DNA from: Lycium barbarum
Lineage: Eukaryota > Streptophyta > Magnoliopsida > Solanales > Solanaceae
Assembly: GCF_019175385.1 (NCBI RefSeq)
Contig: NC_083338.1
Span: 64,760,884-64,824,883 of the forward strand
Direction: 5' to 3'
Length of the DNA: 64,000 nt
The notes under the pieces were generated by a model. The model was given only the letters and a program-made list of their open reading frames with translations. It ran no database searches and was not told the DNA's origin. Shown here piece by piece: positions 31,764-45,017 of this stretch (positions are counted from its first letter, which is position 1; each line of letters opens with the position of its first letter). A program made the position numbers and the translations under genes.

Positions 31764-31786
31764 GAAGTGTCTCTCGTCAACCCTTT

Positions 31787-32290
31787 TTAAATATTACTTG
31801 GTTTGGCCAACAAACATTTCTTGGAACCATCTTGAGATGTCCCCTCTCCACGCATGACCAACAAAGTCTCTTTCTCACCCTTCTCCTTTTCTTCCCTTTG
31901 ATACTTCTCCCGAAGCTCCCTCATCACTCTATAATCCTCACTCACTTGATAAGGGGTTAGTGGGTTAAGAATGTACTTCTTCCCCTTGACCACAAATGAG
32001 TACTTGTTAGTTCTCCCACTATGTTGGGCATCAACATCAAATTGCCAAGGTCTTCCAAGCAATAGATGGCAAGCTTGCATGGGTACCACATCACACAAAA
32101 TCTCATCTTGGTACTTGCCAATGCTAAATTTGTTAATGTCTTGCTTGTTGACCCTCATTTCGCCACATTCATTAAACCATTGGAGTTTGTAGGGATTAGT
32201 GTGCTTGCGGGTGGGGAATTTCATACTTTCAACTAAAAATTGGCTAACGGCATTCGGACAACTTCCACCATCAATGATTAAGGAGCACAC
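31787..32290 (-). pseudogene. Element E: retropepsin-like protease
   Basis: An open frame of 167 codons with LIIDGGSCPNAVSQFLVE near its start: DGGS at residues 7-10 is the active site of this protease branch. Next comes the family block SIGKYQDEILCDVVPMQACHLLLGRPWQFD, then a charged linker (REKYQREEKEKGEKE). It is one frame off from gag upstream, so a single-base indel lies near 32280, and a stop follows at 31787. Confidence 0.85.
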
Positions 32291-34059
32291 CTATCCACAA
32301 TTTTGCAACATGCATGAAACAAGTTCTCCCTTTGGTCGCTCTCTTCCCTAGCTAGAGCCCCCATGGCTCTTCTAGCCACAATAGTATGATTCAAGGCTTC
32401 TTCATACCTTATCTCACCCTCTTCATCGGAATCACCCTCACACTCACTTCTTTCTCCCTCCTCTTCATGACCATCCCCGCCCTCATGTTCATCATCGGTT
32501 CGATACCCATCCCTCACCATTGTGATAGTCCTCCGGTTGGGACACTCACTCGCAATGTGCCCTATCCCTTGGCACTTAAAGCATTGGATGGTAGAAGGTC
32601 GATAATAGTTGGTGTTAGAATTGTTACCTCCTTTAGCCTTGTCATCACCTTTGGCTTTGTAATCGAATTTGGCTTGAGGTGCTTGAGTTTTGCTCTTGGG
32701 CTTATCCCAAGTGGATGTTTTCCACTTCTCTTTGCCTTTGTTCCAAGTTGACGATGATTTGCTTTTTTCTTTGTACGAACTCTCTTCTTTTAGATCTGCC
32801 TCAACCTTGGACACATCATGGAATGCCTGTTCAAGACTATTATAGGTTTTGAGCCTCATCGGTTTAGAGATGTCTCGATTCAAGTTGTCTACAAACCTTA
32901 TAATAGTTTACTCTTCATGCTCTTGTATCTTGGACTTCATCCTCAAATCCTCAAAATCATCAAAGTACGCTTCCACACTTTTCAACCCTTGTTTCAACAT
33001 GTACAGCCTTTTGAGTGCATCTTGGTGGTATGTAGGTGGAAGCCACCTTGTCTCCATGAGCTCAATCAAATCATTCCAAGTTGGGAGATCATAGATGTGT
33101 TGTTGAGCTCTTTGTAACTTTTTGGATTCCCACCAAGTAGAAGTGTACCCCTCAAATTGAGTGAGGGCATACTTTTCCTTTAAGGCCTCGGACACATTGT
33201 TCGTGAGGAACATGCGCTCACTTTGCAATTTCCATTCAAGGAACTCTTCCGGATTGCTACCCCCTTGGAACGTAGGAAGGTTCACCTTGATGGTGTTCAA
33301 ATTATGATCATTATCTTGCCATCTTCCCTGGTCTTCATAACCTTGGGCCCTCCCTATGTCTACATGACCTTGGAATCTAGGGTCATGGCCCGGAAACCTC
33401 TCAAAACCTACTTTTCCTCCCCTTCCCCTGTTATTCATTCCTCCACGCCTTCCTCCTTGCCGATTATCATCCCACCACCGACCTTGTGGATAGTCATCAT
33501 ACTCCCCTTCCTTCATGGGGTATTGGTAGTGGCGTTGGTATTGGTTTTGGTTATGAAAGGGATCTTGTGTTTGGACTTGGGGTGGAGCTTGGGGTGTTTA
33601 TTGTAAGGTTACTTGAGGGATTTCCTTATTCGGGTTGTATTGGTAAACGTGGGGATAGGTTTGTCGATTGGTGTTTTGGAAGTGGAGTTTTGGAATGAGG
33701 TTGGTTGTTTGGGGTAGTGGAGCTCTTTGGGTGGAGGTGGTTGTGGTGTTGGGATTGCACAAGGTATAGGCTTGTCCCGGGGTAATGGTTGGTGTAGTGT
33801 CTTGTGTTTTATCCCCATCACCTTCATTCCGAGAACGGGGAATGCCCATTCTACTTGAACTCTCCATTTGAACTTTCTCAATACTCACCATCCGTTCATC
33901 CATTCCCTTCAACTTCCCACTCACACCATTCATCTCTCCCCTCATCTCTTCCATACCCGCTTGCATGCCCGAGATTTGATTCATGATCATAGACAATGAA
34001 CTTGCTATGGATGACATATCTACTACCTCTTGCGTCCTATCACCTTGGTTAGACATGAA
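32278..34059 (-). pseudogene. Element E: gag
   Basis: The start is taken at the ATG of MSNQGDRTQ; another ATG six codons upstream is possible. Three in-phase open segments (34077-33598, 33516-32908, 32883-32278) are separated by TAA codons that replace Gln codons (CAA-to-TAA). In order: a Met-rich coiled-coil-like N-terminus (SIASSLSMIMNQISGMQAGM), P/T/N-rich spacer, Gag domain (FQGGSNPEEFLEW ... KSVEAYFDDFEDL), a K-rich region and one intact CCHC knuckle (CFKCQGIGHIASEC), then an acidic E/D/G-rich tail. Without the substitutions the frame would run for about 590 codons. Confidence 0.88.
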
Positions 34060-34077
34060 GACCTGCAAAACTAGCAA

Positions 34078-34994
34078 ATAAGGTTAGTAATAAAAGCCTC
34101 ACGTCACTCGTATTGAACTCTCAACCTTACCACACTTCCGTGCTATTTCGAAGTTGTTGATGAATTGCTCGCCCGATCAAATTCACACGTTGCTTATCCT
34201 TTGTGGTAGAATGGATTTTTGTTTAGATTAATGACGGACGACTCAAAGCAAATCGGACGGGAATCAATAAAGTTTCAACGAGATAAAACAAAGAAAATCT
34301 CAAAAGAAATTAGCACGAAGGAAATGTGGACACAAGAACTAGTAGATATAAGTAGGAACAACTACCAAATGGCTACTAGTTGAGAGACACAAGAAAATGG
34401 AATGCTAAAAACAAAAAATAAATAAAATTTTGGGCCAGGGTAGGTGATATCTTGAAAACGTGGTCTTGATGTCCCAAATGATCCAAGGTATCAATTTGAA
34501 ATATTGATTTTTTTTAATTTTTTTATTTTTTTTGTTCCCGAACAAAGGACTAGGGACACAAAACTATCAACTAAGGATCAGGAAATTTTGAGAAATGAAA
34601 GTGGGAGGAAATGAAATTTGGACATGAAAAGGTACCTTGAGTATACGGTTTGAGCTTGACAAAATACGGTCCGTATTGTGGTTTACGGTCCGTATTTCGT
34701 GTCCGTATTTAGTGATGCCCAAAACAGAATGTTCCTTGCTTTTTACGACCAACAAGATACGGGCCGTATTGTGGTTTACGGTCTGTATTTAATGATGTCT
34801 TTCCTAGGCAGAATGCTCCACTTTGGACCCCAACAGTTATACGACTGACCCCTTGAAGTTTACGGGTCGTAAAGTGGAATACGGTTCGTAAACTTCAATC
34901 GTATTTAAGGATTAGTCCGAGAGGCAGAATACTCAACTTTGGCCCCTACTTTTTACGAGCTGATATACGGTCCGTAAAGTGAAATACGGGCCGT
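34078..34994 (-). other. Element E leader, gag-proximal part
   Basis: Non-coding. From 34640 to 34994 it carries a degenerate array of units about 80-120 bp long, each with a CAGAATGCTCC-like word and TACGGTCCGTA / TACGGGCCGTA palindromes. The array continues on the other side of solo LTR D at 38091-38200. Confidence 0.75.
34640..34994. repeat. TACGGNCCGTA palindrome array in E leader
   Basis: At least six palindromic or near-palindromic ATACGG(T/G)CCGTAT words occur in 350 bp, joined by GTGGTTTACGG or AAAGTGGAATACGG spacers. They are similar to the cluster in the LTR of F although the two elements belong to different lineages. Confidence 0.8.
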
Positions 34995-34999
34995 ATTTA
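34995..34999. repeat. TSD of solo LTR D, left copy (ATTTA)
   Basis: ATTTA here and at 38086-38090 flank LTR D. Confidence 0.92.
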
Positions 35000-37900
35000 T
35001 GTCACGACCCAATCCCGTAGGCCATGACTAGTGCCTGATCTGGGCACTCAAACATATTCTAGTATATAGCAGAAACCGACAAGGCTTTATTTCCAAATTA
35101 AATAATTTCCAAAATAAATTTCGGCAGAGTTTCCTTTGTTTTACGGACTATCCCACATACCCTGCACGCAGAAAATACCAACAAAGGCCACACAGGGCCA
35201 ACAGAGCAACATTTAAATATATGCGGACCGGCCGCCGCGGCGAAAGGGATCGCCCAAACACAACATATACACACAGCTGTACAGAAAGATCCCAACCCAC
35301 AAACATGTCCAAAGACCTCTAACAGACCGACAGAATCATATGACGGGACAGGGCCCCGCCGTACCCATGAACGAGAACATACATATATAGAAGTGACGGA
35401 CTATACCAAAAGATGGCTCTGAATAAAAGAGCGCTCCAAAAATAGCAGAATGAGATCCTAAGCGGACGGATCAGCAAACCTGTCGTCGGTACCTGCACGG
35501 CATGAACACGCAGCCCCTGAGGAAAGGGGGTCAGTACGAAATATGTACTGAATATGTAAAGCCTGAGTTGTAGAAACAAAATCATAACTGGTATAGAACG
35601 TACAGAAAGTAAACAGAAAATACAAAGTATAAGATATATATTTTCAAAACATGCGGAGTGTGTACAGAAACATATGTCATATCAAATCCGGTCCCTGCCA
35701 AGGGACTCGGCAGACAGAACGTGGCCACCCTCCCGACGCTGGTGCCACAACACAGAAGAATCAGAATAGGGGCATAGCCCCGTAACATAATATGTCATAT
35801 CAGATGGCTATGGTAAATCATATCAGAACAAGCGTACATGGCACAACATACTCCACAAACCCATGTACGTGTATACCTGTCCCCTCACATCGAGGCACGG
35901 CGAACAATGCAAAGGATCACGCTTGACAACATATCCTGGCCCGGGCTCAGTGTGGGAAACATTGGGGCATCCACGAATGGAGTAGTGAGAGACTAATGCA
36001 ATTAAAATATCATGAATGTTTTCAACGACTCGGTGAATCATATCAAAGCCAAACAAATCCAATGGAGTTGGACGGGATCATAATAGATGCATTTCGGATA
36101 TCATAATAAATTTCAAAAGTATAACCTTCCTGAAATCGTTCCGAGTGTCACAACAATTTATTGGACTCAATGGGGTATTTAGAACATTGTTTGTTAGGTA
36201 ATTAGAATAGTAGTCAAAACCTTTCTTTAAGAACTATTCGAAAAGAAGACTTAAGTACATTAAGGGCAAAACCGGGAATACCGGGCCCACCTCGGGACAA
36301 GCAAGGCGATGGGTCCAAATTACGCCCTTTAAGCTTATGGGATCACCTATAAAGGTTCTACGGACATTCTGTAGCTTTCCAAGGAGTTTAGAGAAGGTTT
36401 GCATAATTTCCAAGAAAACATACCAAAAGCGTTCAATCTTACTGAAAGAAAAAGTGGTATTTTCACTTGCGGATTCCGAGGGGCAGAAAGTCTTTCGAGG
36501 CCCGAATTCGATCCTAATACACTTAGGCATGCAAAAAGAAGGATCGGGGTAGCTTTACATACCTTTGGAGCTTTTTAAGCCTATCCAAGCTCACTCTCCG
36601 TTTCGTCGAAAATCTGCAAATGGTCACATTTACCAATTGTAAGCTATAGATGCTACGAATTCAATTCAACTCATATTTGTCTACCGAAATTTCGGCAGCA
36701 CTTCCCCTATACATATAGCACCCCCGAGAATTCAACTCGGCTCACAATCATCAACAACAACCCAAACAACAACATCAACATCAACAACAAACACTAGAAA
36801 CACAATATGGCACAACTAGTTCTACTTGCCGACATAATGCCATAACCTTTACTTTAATCTTAACTTTCAAACTAATCTTAACGATTTCACATTCATTATC
36901 AATCTAGATCACCACAACATAGTTTAGAAGCATTTCATATCATTTTCCTCAAATTATACACACGATATACATAATATACAAACTTTCCGCCAAAGTCATA
37001 ATTTATCCAAAACTCCTAATCCTTTGCATACGTATTCATAACATGTTTCCTTCTTCCAAGTTCATCAATACTTTTCATAATTAGCAACCTAATAACTTCA
37101 TTTTCATAATGTCGTAAAATCGTACTAAAACGACATAAGCTTCAATATTCCATTTCGATACAACTTATATCATTTTATCTCCATATACATTGCAAGTATC
37201 ATAATAACACATTAAACAAACTTAATCCATTTCCATTCCACACACTCCAAACCTCACGGCCAAATGCTATTTTTATCAATTCAATCAAATTTATTCCACT
37301 TTCATTCTCAACATAAATTCCATCACATTCACAACTAGAATATAACATGAATTCAACACATTGTGGCTATATAATTAGAACATACCCACGGGTACACACT
37401 CACCACACACACCCACTTTGCAAACTTCCATTTCTTCATACAATCAACACATTTCTACATACTACAACACAAACAAAACTTAATAACATAAAGATAAGGG
37501 AGAAATTCTTACCTTTTCCTCAAGTCTTCTTCACTTGGAGATGTGATCACTTTGGTGATTCTAATGCCTCCCACTCCAAACCAACTATACCAAGTTACAA
37601 AGGAACCTTGACTTAGTAGGAAATCAACAAGAAATAATTTTTTAGAACAATATTTTTGGTGGCTATTTTTCCCTAGCAAACCCGAGAACCCTCCTTGCTC
37701 TTCTTCTATTTTTGTTCTTGCTTATCTTGTTTCTTGACTTGTCTTGATAATTATCCTAACATATACTAGTTGATCACATGACTAGCACATGATCAACTAG
37801 ATGGATTTGGGACAAAATCAAAGGCTTGGCCGGCCACCCTTTACTCTTTGGGCCTCATTTTATTTCAATTTTTGTTGAGCCCAATAACTTGTAAATCACA

Positions 37901-38085
37901 TTTTGTAATTCCCGAAACTAATTTTCAAAATTCCAAAATTACCCTTAGCCATGTCCCAAACTTTCATGATTCTATTCTTTCATGCATAACTCCTATGTTC
38001 AACAAAATATCAAATTTGACCTTATATCTCAAAAATCCAATATATAACAAGTTTTTCCAAACGTGTGAAAACACGGGATATAACA
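35000..38085 (-). mobile_element. Solo LTR D (3086 bp, TGTTATATCCC family)
   Basis: The plus strand reads TGTCACGACCC...GGGATATAACA, with a perfect ATTTA TSD and no internal region. On the minus strand: AAG/GTAAGA at 37511-37515, GGTATGT near 36560, hairpins at 35690-35960, CCCC/GGGG hairpin at 35510-35530. Near the 3' end it has a GGAAACTCTGCC box at 35120-35135. The left-edge scrap of the window (1-102) comes from this family. No gene is seen. Confidence 0.95.
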
Positions 38086-38090
38086 ATTTA

Positions 38091-38765
38091 AGGATCCTAT
38101 TTTCGAGACAGTGAGCTCAACTTGAGGATAACTTTTTTCACGTTCCACTTTACGATCTACTTTACGGTCCGTATAATGAAATACGGGCCGTATTTAAAGA
38201 TATCTTTCCAACACAGTGAACTCGTTAGATGCTTCAGTGAATATCATTGTACCTCGTTTGCCTCGGGATTTGCATAAGATTTTCTGAATTTGGCTGACCT
38301 CTTGGGACCCCCTCAACCTTGTATTTACTCGTTTTGGCTAGAAAAATAACTTTTCAACTTTTGACTTGAATTCCTTGGATCTAACTTTCCTTTTTATCTT
38401 CTTCTTCACCAAAAATAATGATGAACAATGAAGAACATTCAAAAACCCAATGTGGTCCAAATAAACTCATTTTTGCCACAATTTTTAGATCTAAGCTCCT
38501 TACCACTTAGACAACAAAGCCCAATATGAACCAAAGCTCAATTTCACTAAATTCAACTAAACCCACTTTGAGTTCTTCAAGCTTTGATGAACCTCTAATG
38601 GTGGAAGCTTCAATTCTTACCCAAATGACTTCAAATTTCGTTTCCAGATGTTTCCCACCACAACAAAATCAAATCTAACTTCAAAAACAACAAAATCAAA
38701 TCACAAAACAATTTTCGAATTTTTAGCCTAGGATTAGAAATTGTAGGAACAATCTCTTAGCCTAT
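38091..38765 (-). other. Element E leader, PBS-proximal part
   Basis: Non-coding leader between PBS and solo LTR D. It starts (minus strand) with T-rich sequence and contains further TACGGTCCGTA / TACGGGCCGTA words at 38160-38195. Nothing else is recognised. Confidence 0.7.
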
Positions 38766-38777
38766 GCTCTGATACCA
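38766..38777 (-). other. Primer-binding site of element E
   Basis: The minus strand reads TGGTATCAGAGC two bases after the LTR end (...TCTTATCA). Confidence 0.92.
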
Positions 38778-38779
38778 AA

Positions 38780-39536
38780 TGATAAGATTCAACCTAAGAA
38801 AACTCTAAGAATTAAACAAAAATAAAGAAAAACAAAAGATAGATGAAGAATTGAAGATTAAGGAGAATAGAGGATAGATACTTGACCCAATTAGTAATGA
38901 ATCCTATAGGCAAATCTAAGTATATCAAACTTAAACCATCCTATTGTGAATTCAACCAAAAGAACCAAAGTAATTTGAATCATGTAGAAGACTCAATTGA
39001 AAACCACAAATGAGCAATCTAGATGAATTAAATGGATAAGCAAATTCACTTTGCAACAATGAAATCACATTTAGTGTAGTAGCCTAACAATCTATCTAAT
39101 AACTAAAATCTCTCAATATTTGAGTTCACACAATATCAAAGCTAAGTCTTCCAATGGATAACAAAAACTATTTATACTAATGTCTATTACACCAAAGGCC
39201 CTAAAGTGTCTCTTTTGCAAAAATACCCACATGGGTCTTCAATTGCATCAAAAGCCTCATAGCTTGCAATTATGACCTCTAATTGCCATTCTAACCCCAT
39301 AACTTGCAAGTATGACCTCTAATTGCAATCCTAGCCCCATAGTTGCACTTTTATCCATTTTGCGCTTCTATCCACTTTGCGACTCTTCCAATGTCAACTC
39401 CCAAACGTTGTAAATCCGCGAAGTCATCTCTCCCATCTCCCCCAAGGCATCCCTTTTCATGAACAAGCCTTGCAACTCTTGAAGTTCTCTTGCTTGACTT
39501 CTTATGAAAGGCCTTGTGCTTGTTGGGTTCATATCA
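38780..39536 (-). repeat. 5' LTR of element E (757 bp)
   Basis: TGATAAGATT...TTCATATCA, direct-repeat partner of 15275-16033, flanked on the right by the TSD TTTTA (39537-39541). Confidence 0.95.
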
Positions 39537-39541
39537 TTTTA
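39537..39541. repeat. TSD of element E, right copy (TTTTA)
   Basis: Matches 15270-15274. Confidence 0.92.
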
Positions 39542-42032
39542 TACCCTGGAGCAATCTGCGATAAACCATGACAGACGGGCATTGTAACAAAGAGACTAAA
39601 GTCCAAGAGCGGTGTCCAGGAGTTCATGTACCCTGTACATCTTCATGACTAGCTTCATGACTGGATGGTTAGGAGGGGTATACGAATTAAGTGACTAAAG
39701 AAGGTGGCTATTGCTAGTAAAGGGTTCTAATCTTTAAAAGGAGAGGAAAGAGTCCACTACCATCTAACGACTCGGTGCACAATAATTATTTAGGAGGAGC
39801 ATAAAATCATGGGACAATATGGAGTGGAAGGAAATGTATTGAGGGACATGGAAAAGCTACCTGTATAGTGTGCTTTCTGATTATGTATAGGTTGGGGTAA
39901 ATATAATATTATAAGAGAACTTGGGACACTTATCATTGGAATATAAGTGCTACCTAATTGAGAATTTGGAACGACTATAAGTACTAATTAATTACTGGTT
40001 GGTGTAAGTGGAATGTGGCCTTGGATGAGTTGCTACATGGGTTGCATTACTCGAGTACATCTGGTCAGATGAGATTTTGTACTATCTATAGAAAGGTTCT
40101 CGTCGCTTCATGATTTTGTTAAGTTTTCGTACGTAGATAATCAAAGTCATAAATTATAAAGAGAAGATATGGATATGGTACAGCATACCAAGGGAGTTGG
40201 AAAAAAAGAGATCAAATGAATTTGAGATTGGAAATAGGGACATAGATAATGGTATAAGTACACCCTTAAGGGGGGAAGCAGGTGAGAAGTGCAAGTGTAA
40301 GATGGAAACGATTGACACTGCAATATATTTGAAATGGATACTTAAACTTCAAGTGGGATCCCTTGCTGAAACAAGTTAGTAAGATCTGAAAGCCAGCAAT
40401 AAACAGATAGAATTCAGGATGGTATTTGAGACAGTGCTGAGAATTATTTGTAAAGATCTTGAATGACATGACATTAAAAAGTGGGTGCTTATAAAAAGAA
40501 AGAGTACAATAAGAGAATGGTAACGAGTAACTTAAGAAATATGATAAAGGATAACAATGCTATACTAGATTAGAGGCTAAGATTTAGCAATAGAGTTGTG
40601 CGCTAATGATATTGCGACTTATAGGTAGCAAAGAGAAGGGATAGAAAATCTCCTATAGTAATATATGAGAAAATCAAAGGGGTGAATAAAGGAAGGGAAA
40701 AGAGTATGACAAGATAGACTACGAGTGCGTTCTAGTACGGATGAATTATGTAAAGCATAATGAACCAGGAGAAGGAAAGGCTGTGACTGAGATCTGATAT
40801 GTTTTATATAAGTTGCTCAAGAATTGTTATGCAACCTACGAATATTTGTATGCTAATAATAAAACCAAGTGAGTACTTGATAAGAAGAGTAAGGATTCAG
40901 TAATAACAATGTGGTTACGATATTTCGGGCGCATTAAGGAAAGATGTAAAGATGGTTTGAGTCAGATTACCGAGATAGAAATAATACTAAGGGCAATCAG
41001 GACATGGCCATGGCTGAGCCGAAGACTCATCCCGATACCTATTGTAAGATAAGAGAGAAGAAGGTAATGTAAAGCGTGAAAACTACTAAGATGACGCTAA
41101 GATATCTCTTGGGCTCATTTGAGCACGTACGCATATTCTAATGCGTGATAGGAGAACGAAGAGCAAAATCTTAGTAAAGAGGCAATAGAAGAGTTTGAAT
41201 TAAAGATAAAGAAATGACACGAGATAATATGCCTAAAGTGTTATAAGTTGGATTAAGGGAAATGGTTTAAGCGAGACGATCAGAACAAGCGGGTTACTGG
41301 ATGACAATGAATTTATATGTCAAATCAAAAATTCCTTCAGAATTATACCAATTAATGATAGTCAGATCAGAAAGCAGCTATGTGAAGTTATTATATGAGG
41401 GAACTCTAAGGATTAAGATTAAGAGCTAAAAAGTAGAGTGACAGTTAAAATCTTTTAAAAAGAAAGTCGAGAAGTGATACATGAGGCCGAAGATTCCAGA
41501 ATATTGATTGAAACAGCAAAGCAATGTAAGGTTATTGAAGTAAGATAATGTAACACCTTGGAAAATTTCGTTTTATTCGTAGAGTCTGCGAAGGGTCTAC
41601 AGGTTGAGAGCACGAAATACTCCAGGGATAGCAAAGTCTAATAAATCGACGAGGGACGTCTACGCGTAAGAGGTAAGATGAAGTGAACGATATATCTCAA
41701 TGGAGTAACTACAGAAGAAGAAAGAGTCGAGTTATGACTAAGTGTACTAGGTAAAAGAGTAAGCTTTCAGCAGAAGAGCTCGCAATACAACCGTCAACCA
41801 ACTGCAAAATAAAAAAGGAGAGTAAAGCCAATAATGTGGAAGTATTACCTCGAGAGGCGAGATCAAGAGGGAATATTACGGGAATGGTTACTTAGAGATC
41901 TAGAATGAGTTATAGTAAATTAAAGGGAATCAACCAATGAAAGAGGCATGTGAAGGGCATAATTCAATAAGAGAACACTTGAGAAAGTATTGGGAGTGCA
42001 GGACGAGTTTAATATTCGAGGACGAATGTTCT
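39542..42032 (+). other. Element G internal region, right part (non-coding)
   Basis: Continues directly from 15274 once E and one TSD are removed. It is purine-biased and without any frame I can assign to a protein. It aligns over much of its length with 51600-53000 of element H, for example the ATAAGTGCTACCTAATTG segment at 39946 versus 51660. The final 100 bp match 10439-10542. Confidence 0.75.
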
Positions 42033-42046
42033 AAAGGGGGGAAGGA
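42033..42046 (+). other. Polypurine tract of element G
   Basis: AAAGGGGGGAAGGA directly before TGTTATACCCC; the ATTCGAGGACGAAT palindrome is just upstream. Confidence 0.88.
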
Positions 42047-42274
42047 TGTTATACCCCGTATTTTTGCATGTTGGATTATTCGTAAGCTAATCGACATAAG
42101 TTTAAGGAAAAGGTTATTTTGAGACAAGGACTTTTCAATCCCGATTTTAATAGTGCACGGTTTGCACATTAACTACAATTAGTGTAGAAATATTAGTGGA
42201 GATTAGGGATTAATTAATAATGATCAGATTATTAAGTGGAGATTAATGATTAATTAAGCGAATTAGACCACTAA
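42047..42274 (+). repeat. 3' LTR of element G, segment 1
   Basis: Aligns with 10559-10786 of the 5' LTR and ends in ACTAA, the left TSD of element H. Confidence 0.93.
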
Positions 42275-43468
42275 TGTTGCACCCCGTAAGATTCCGTGCT
42301 ATTTTAATTAAGACAAGAAATAATGAGTTAAGAAAGTTCAAGGAAAGTTAATCGAGTTAGTAAGAATATCGTGATATATACATATGGTTGCCTTAAGTAT
42401 CCCGAGGTGACATGGTAACCTAAAGGATTTGAAATCGCGTTATGAGTATGTATATGAGGTAATGTGAGTGACCTTTTAAAGTATTTGAGATTATTAGTAG
42501 TGATTTAGAAGATGGACAAAAGATAGGTATATACTTTTGCGATTGGAGTTTCGTCGAAGCTTTGTGAGTTCTCTAGTTATGTTTAAGGTTATTGTGATTC
42601 TCCGGACCCTTCGAGTCGCGGATATGGATTGTTATTGATGTATATGAGTGTGTATATGTATGTATAAGAGGTTACATGAGGTTGGAAGAGGATTAGAAGT
42701 TAAACGAAATGAATCGGAACAACTTCAGTAAAATCTAGAACCCGGTTTTAGCCTATATTGTAGGAGGCATATCTCCTAGTATATGAGGAGTTTTAAGGTG
42801 TTTCAAAAGCCTAAAATGAATTTCATCGAGTCTGGTTTGCAACGCAATAAACCGATCGACAAAATGATATCGGGATGAGGAGATATAGACGATGAAAGTT
42901 GGGCTGAGTGGGGATTAAGACTTAAATGTTCACAAATTTTTCACTAGTGGCTGTGTGGGCCCCACAAACACATGAAAAAATCAGATTTTTTGCCCATGCT
43001 TATTTAGGGGAACGCGTAAGACTATATTGGGCAGCAAAATGGTCTCCTTGTTGACCAAAAGTTCAGCCACAACTCATTTCCCAACTACAAAAAGTGGAAT
43101 AGGAGAGAGAAGCTACATTTTACAAACATAGAAACTTGGAAGATAGAGAGAGAGCCACGGCCAGCCATGGCTGTTCCACCACCATACCACGGCCAACCTT
43201 CTATTTTTCTCTTACCAATATGTCCCTAAAGTGTTCTACACATTCATTATTAAGTTTCAAGTGAAGGAGAAACCATAAATATGCCATGCAAGCTCTTATA
43301 AGCTCACTGCCAAATTTGAACTCTCCATTTTGATTCACAAAAAAATATTTTCCAAGGTGTTTCAACCCTTAGGGAGGTGCATAGCAACGTGGAGTATCCA
43401 TTGGAGCAACAAGAACAAGTATTAGTTCAAGTCATCAAATTCTAGCCAAGTTGAGAAGTTAGATTGTT

Positions 43469-43477
43469 AAGGTAAGA
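43469..43477 (+). promoter_or_regulatory. Candidate 5' splice site in LTR of H
   Basis: AAGGTAAGA, full consensus. The 3' LTR has lost this site in a deletion of about 117 bp. Confidence 0.5.
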
Positions 43478-45017
43478 ATTGATCATCTTTTTAAACGTTT
43501 TTAGTAAGGATTTGGACGTGTTGTAAATGTACAAATGTAAATTGAATCCATGCAATTAGGTGTGTTGATGTTTGAGCGTGATAGTAGCCATGGAATTATA
43601 GGTGTTGATGATGAAGTATGGTTGTAACTTGGTGAACATGAATTGCATGCATGAGATTTCGAATGTTGGTGTTGGAATGTTGTTGAGCCGTAGGGACTGT
43701 TTTAGGACGAATTTGAATGTGTTGTGAATATGTAAATGTACATTGCATTTATGGAATTATGAATGTTGGTGTTGAAATATTGTTATAGTCGTAGGGGCTG
43801 TTTTGGGGGTGATTTGGGTATGTTGTGCATGTGTAAATGTGAATTACATGTGTGAAATTATGTGTTGATGTTGAGACATTGTGGAACCCGTAGGGGGACT
43901 GTTTGGTGTTGAATAATGGACTGATTTTATTTAATCATTATGGTTGTTGCTATCATAGATTGCATGGTAAAAAGAATGAAAAGAATTGGAAGGTTAATGG
44001 TGAAGTTGTGTTGATATGAACTTGTTATTTGTGGAATTGTGGCCGTGTAGTGGACTGTTTTGTGTGGAAGATAGTGAACTGATTTTACTTGGTATTTTGA
44101 TGGTTGTTGTCATGAATTTTATGATGAAAGTGAAGCTTAATGATTCAAGTTGAAATTGAAATGGTTTGTGGGCTGTTGTAAGAATAAATATGATGCTAAA
44201 ACTGTTCCAATAATCGTATAAGTAATGTTGTAAACGTGTTGTTGTCGTTGTAGTTGAAGTTGGAAAACTGCGAATTGAAAATGGTAATGTTGTACGTGCT
44301 GTTTGGCCGTGAATAGGGGACTGTTTTGAATGATGTACGGACGGTCCAAAGTTCCCTTAAGTCATGTTTAACCAAGTTCGGATTGATACTTGAAAGTATG
44401 ATTAGCAATATTAGTTTGTAGTACTAGTTGGTTTGAATACGAACGAAACGTCGTCTAAATGTTAGAAAGGGATTGTTAACGTTAAAATACATACTGAATT
44501 CCCTCATAGACTAATCGTTGCTCTTGATATCTTGATATAGGATAAGTACCATTGGGCAGCAAGTACAAGTTATAATACGACTAAACGCTAAAGGTATGTA
44601 AAGCCTATTCCTTCTTTTTCTTGGCATGTCCTAGACGTAAGTAAGAAATGATATGAACCTTGGGGTAAATTCTACTCTCTAGTTCCAAGAATAACTTATG
44701 ATTCTATTCATTCCTTAATGTTATTATCACGAGCCTACTATATGATTGACTAATAAATAATGTATAGAAGTTTCTACTCTTAAAGAATTGCATAATTAGA
44801 TGCATACTTGGCTTTCAAAAGCTACACCATGTTAAATTGATACATGTACATGAAGTCTAAAACGTTCCTTGTTATAGTTTGTAGTGAATTTAGAACGAAC
44901 TTAATATGATCATTATCCTGATACTTGAGAGTTGATTAGTTTACTTATCTATTGAGTCTCAAAAGATGATTTGTATGTATGTGGTTGCTTATTACTCTGC
45001 TCGTGCTTACCGTTACA

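Larger units (their letters stand above)
15275..39536 (-). mobile_element. Element E: Ty3/gypsy retrotransposon (CRM/Galadriel-like), nested host of F and D
   Basis: Complete ends: LTRs at 15275-16033 and 38780-39536, PBS at 38766-38777, PPT at 16034-16047, TSD TTTTA. Without nested insertions it is about 8 kb. Minus-strand order is leader, gag (34059-32278), protease (32290-31787), RT (31763-31274, interrupted by F, continuing from 18096), RNase H, and integrase (to 15847). LTRs are short (0.76 kb), and the retropepsin is of the DGGS type, so this is a different lineage from the Tekay-like copies. The lineage name is from residue resemblance recalled, not from a search. Confidence 0.93.

Noticed and set aside
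44137..44408. Two 70-codon minus-strand frames repeated at 54992-55263
   Set aside because: They lie in the two LTRs of H, so repetition is automatic. No protein resemblance.
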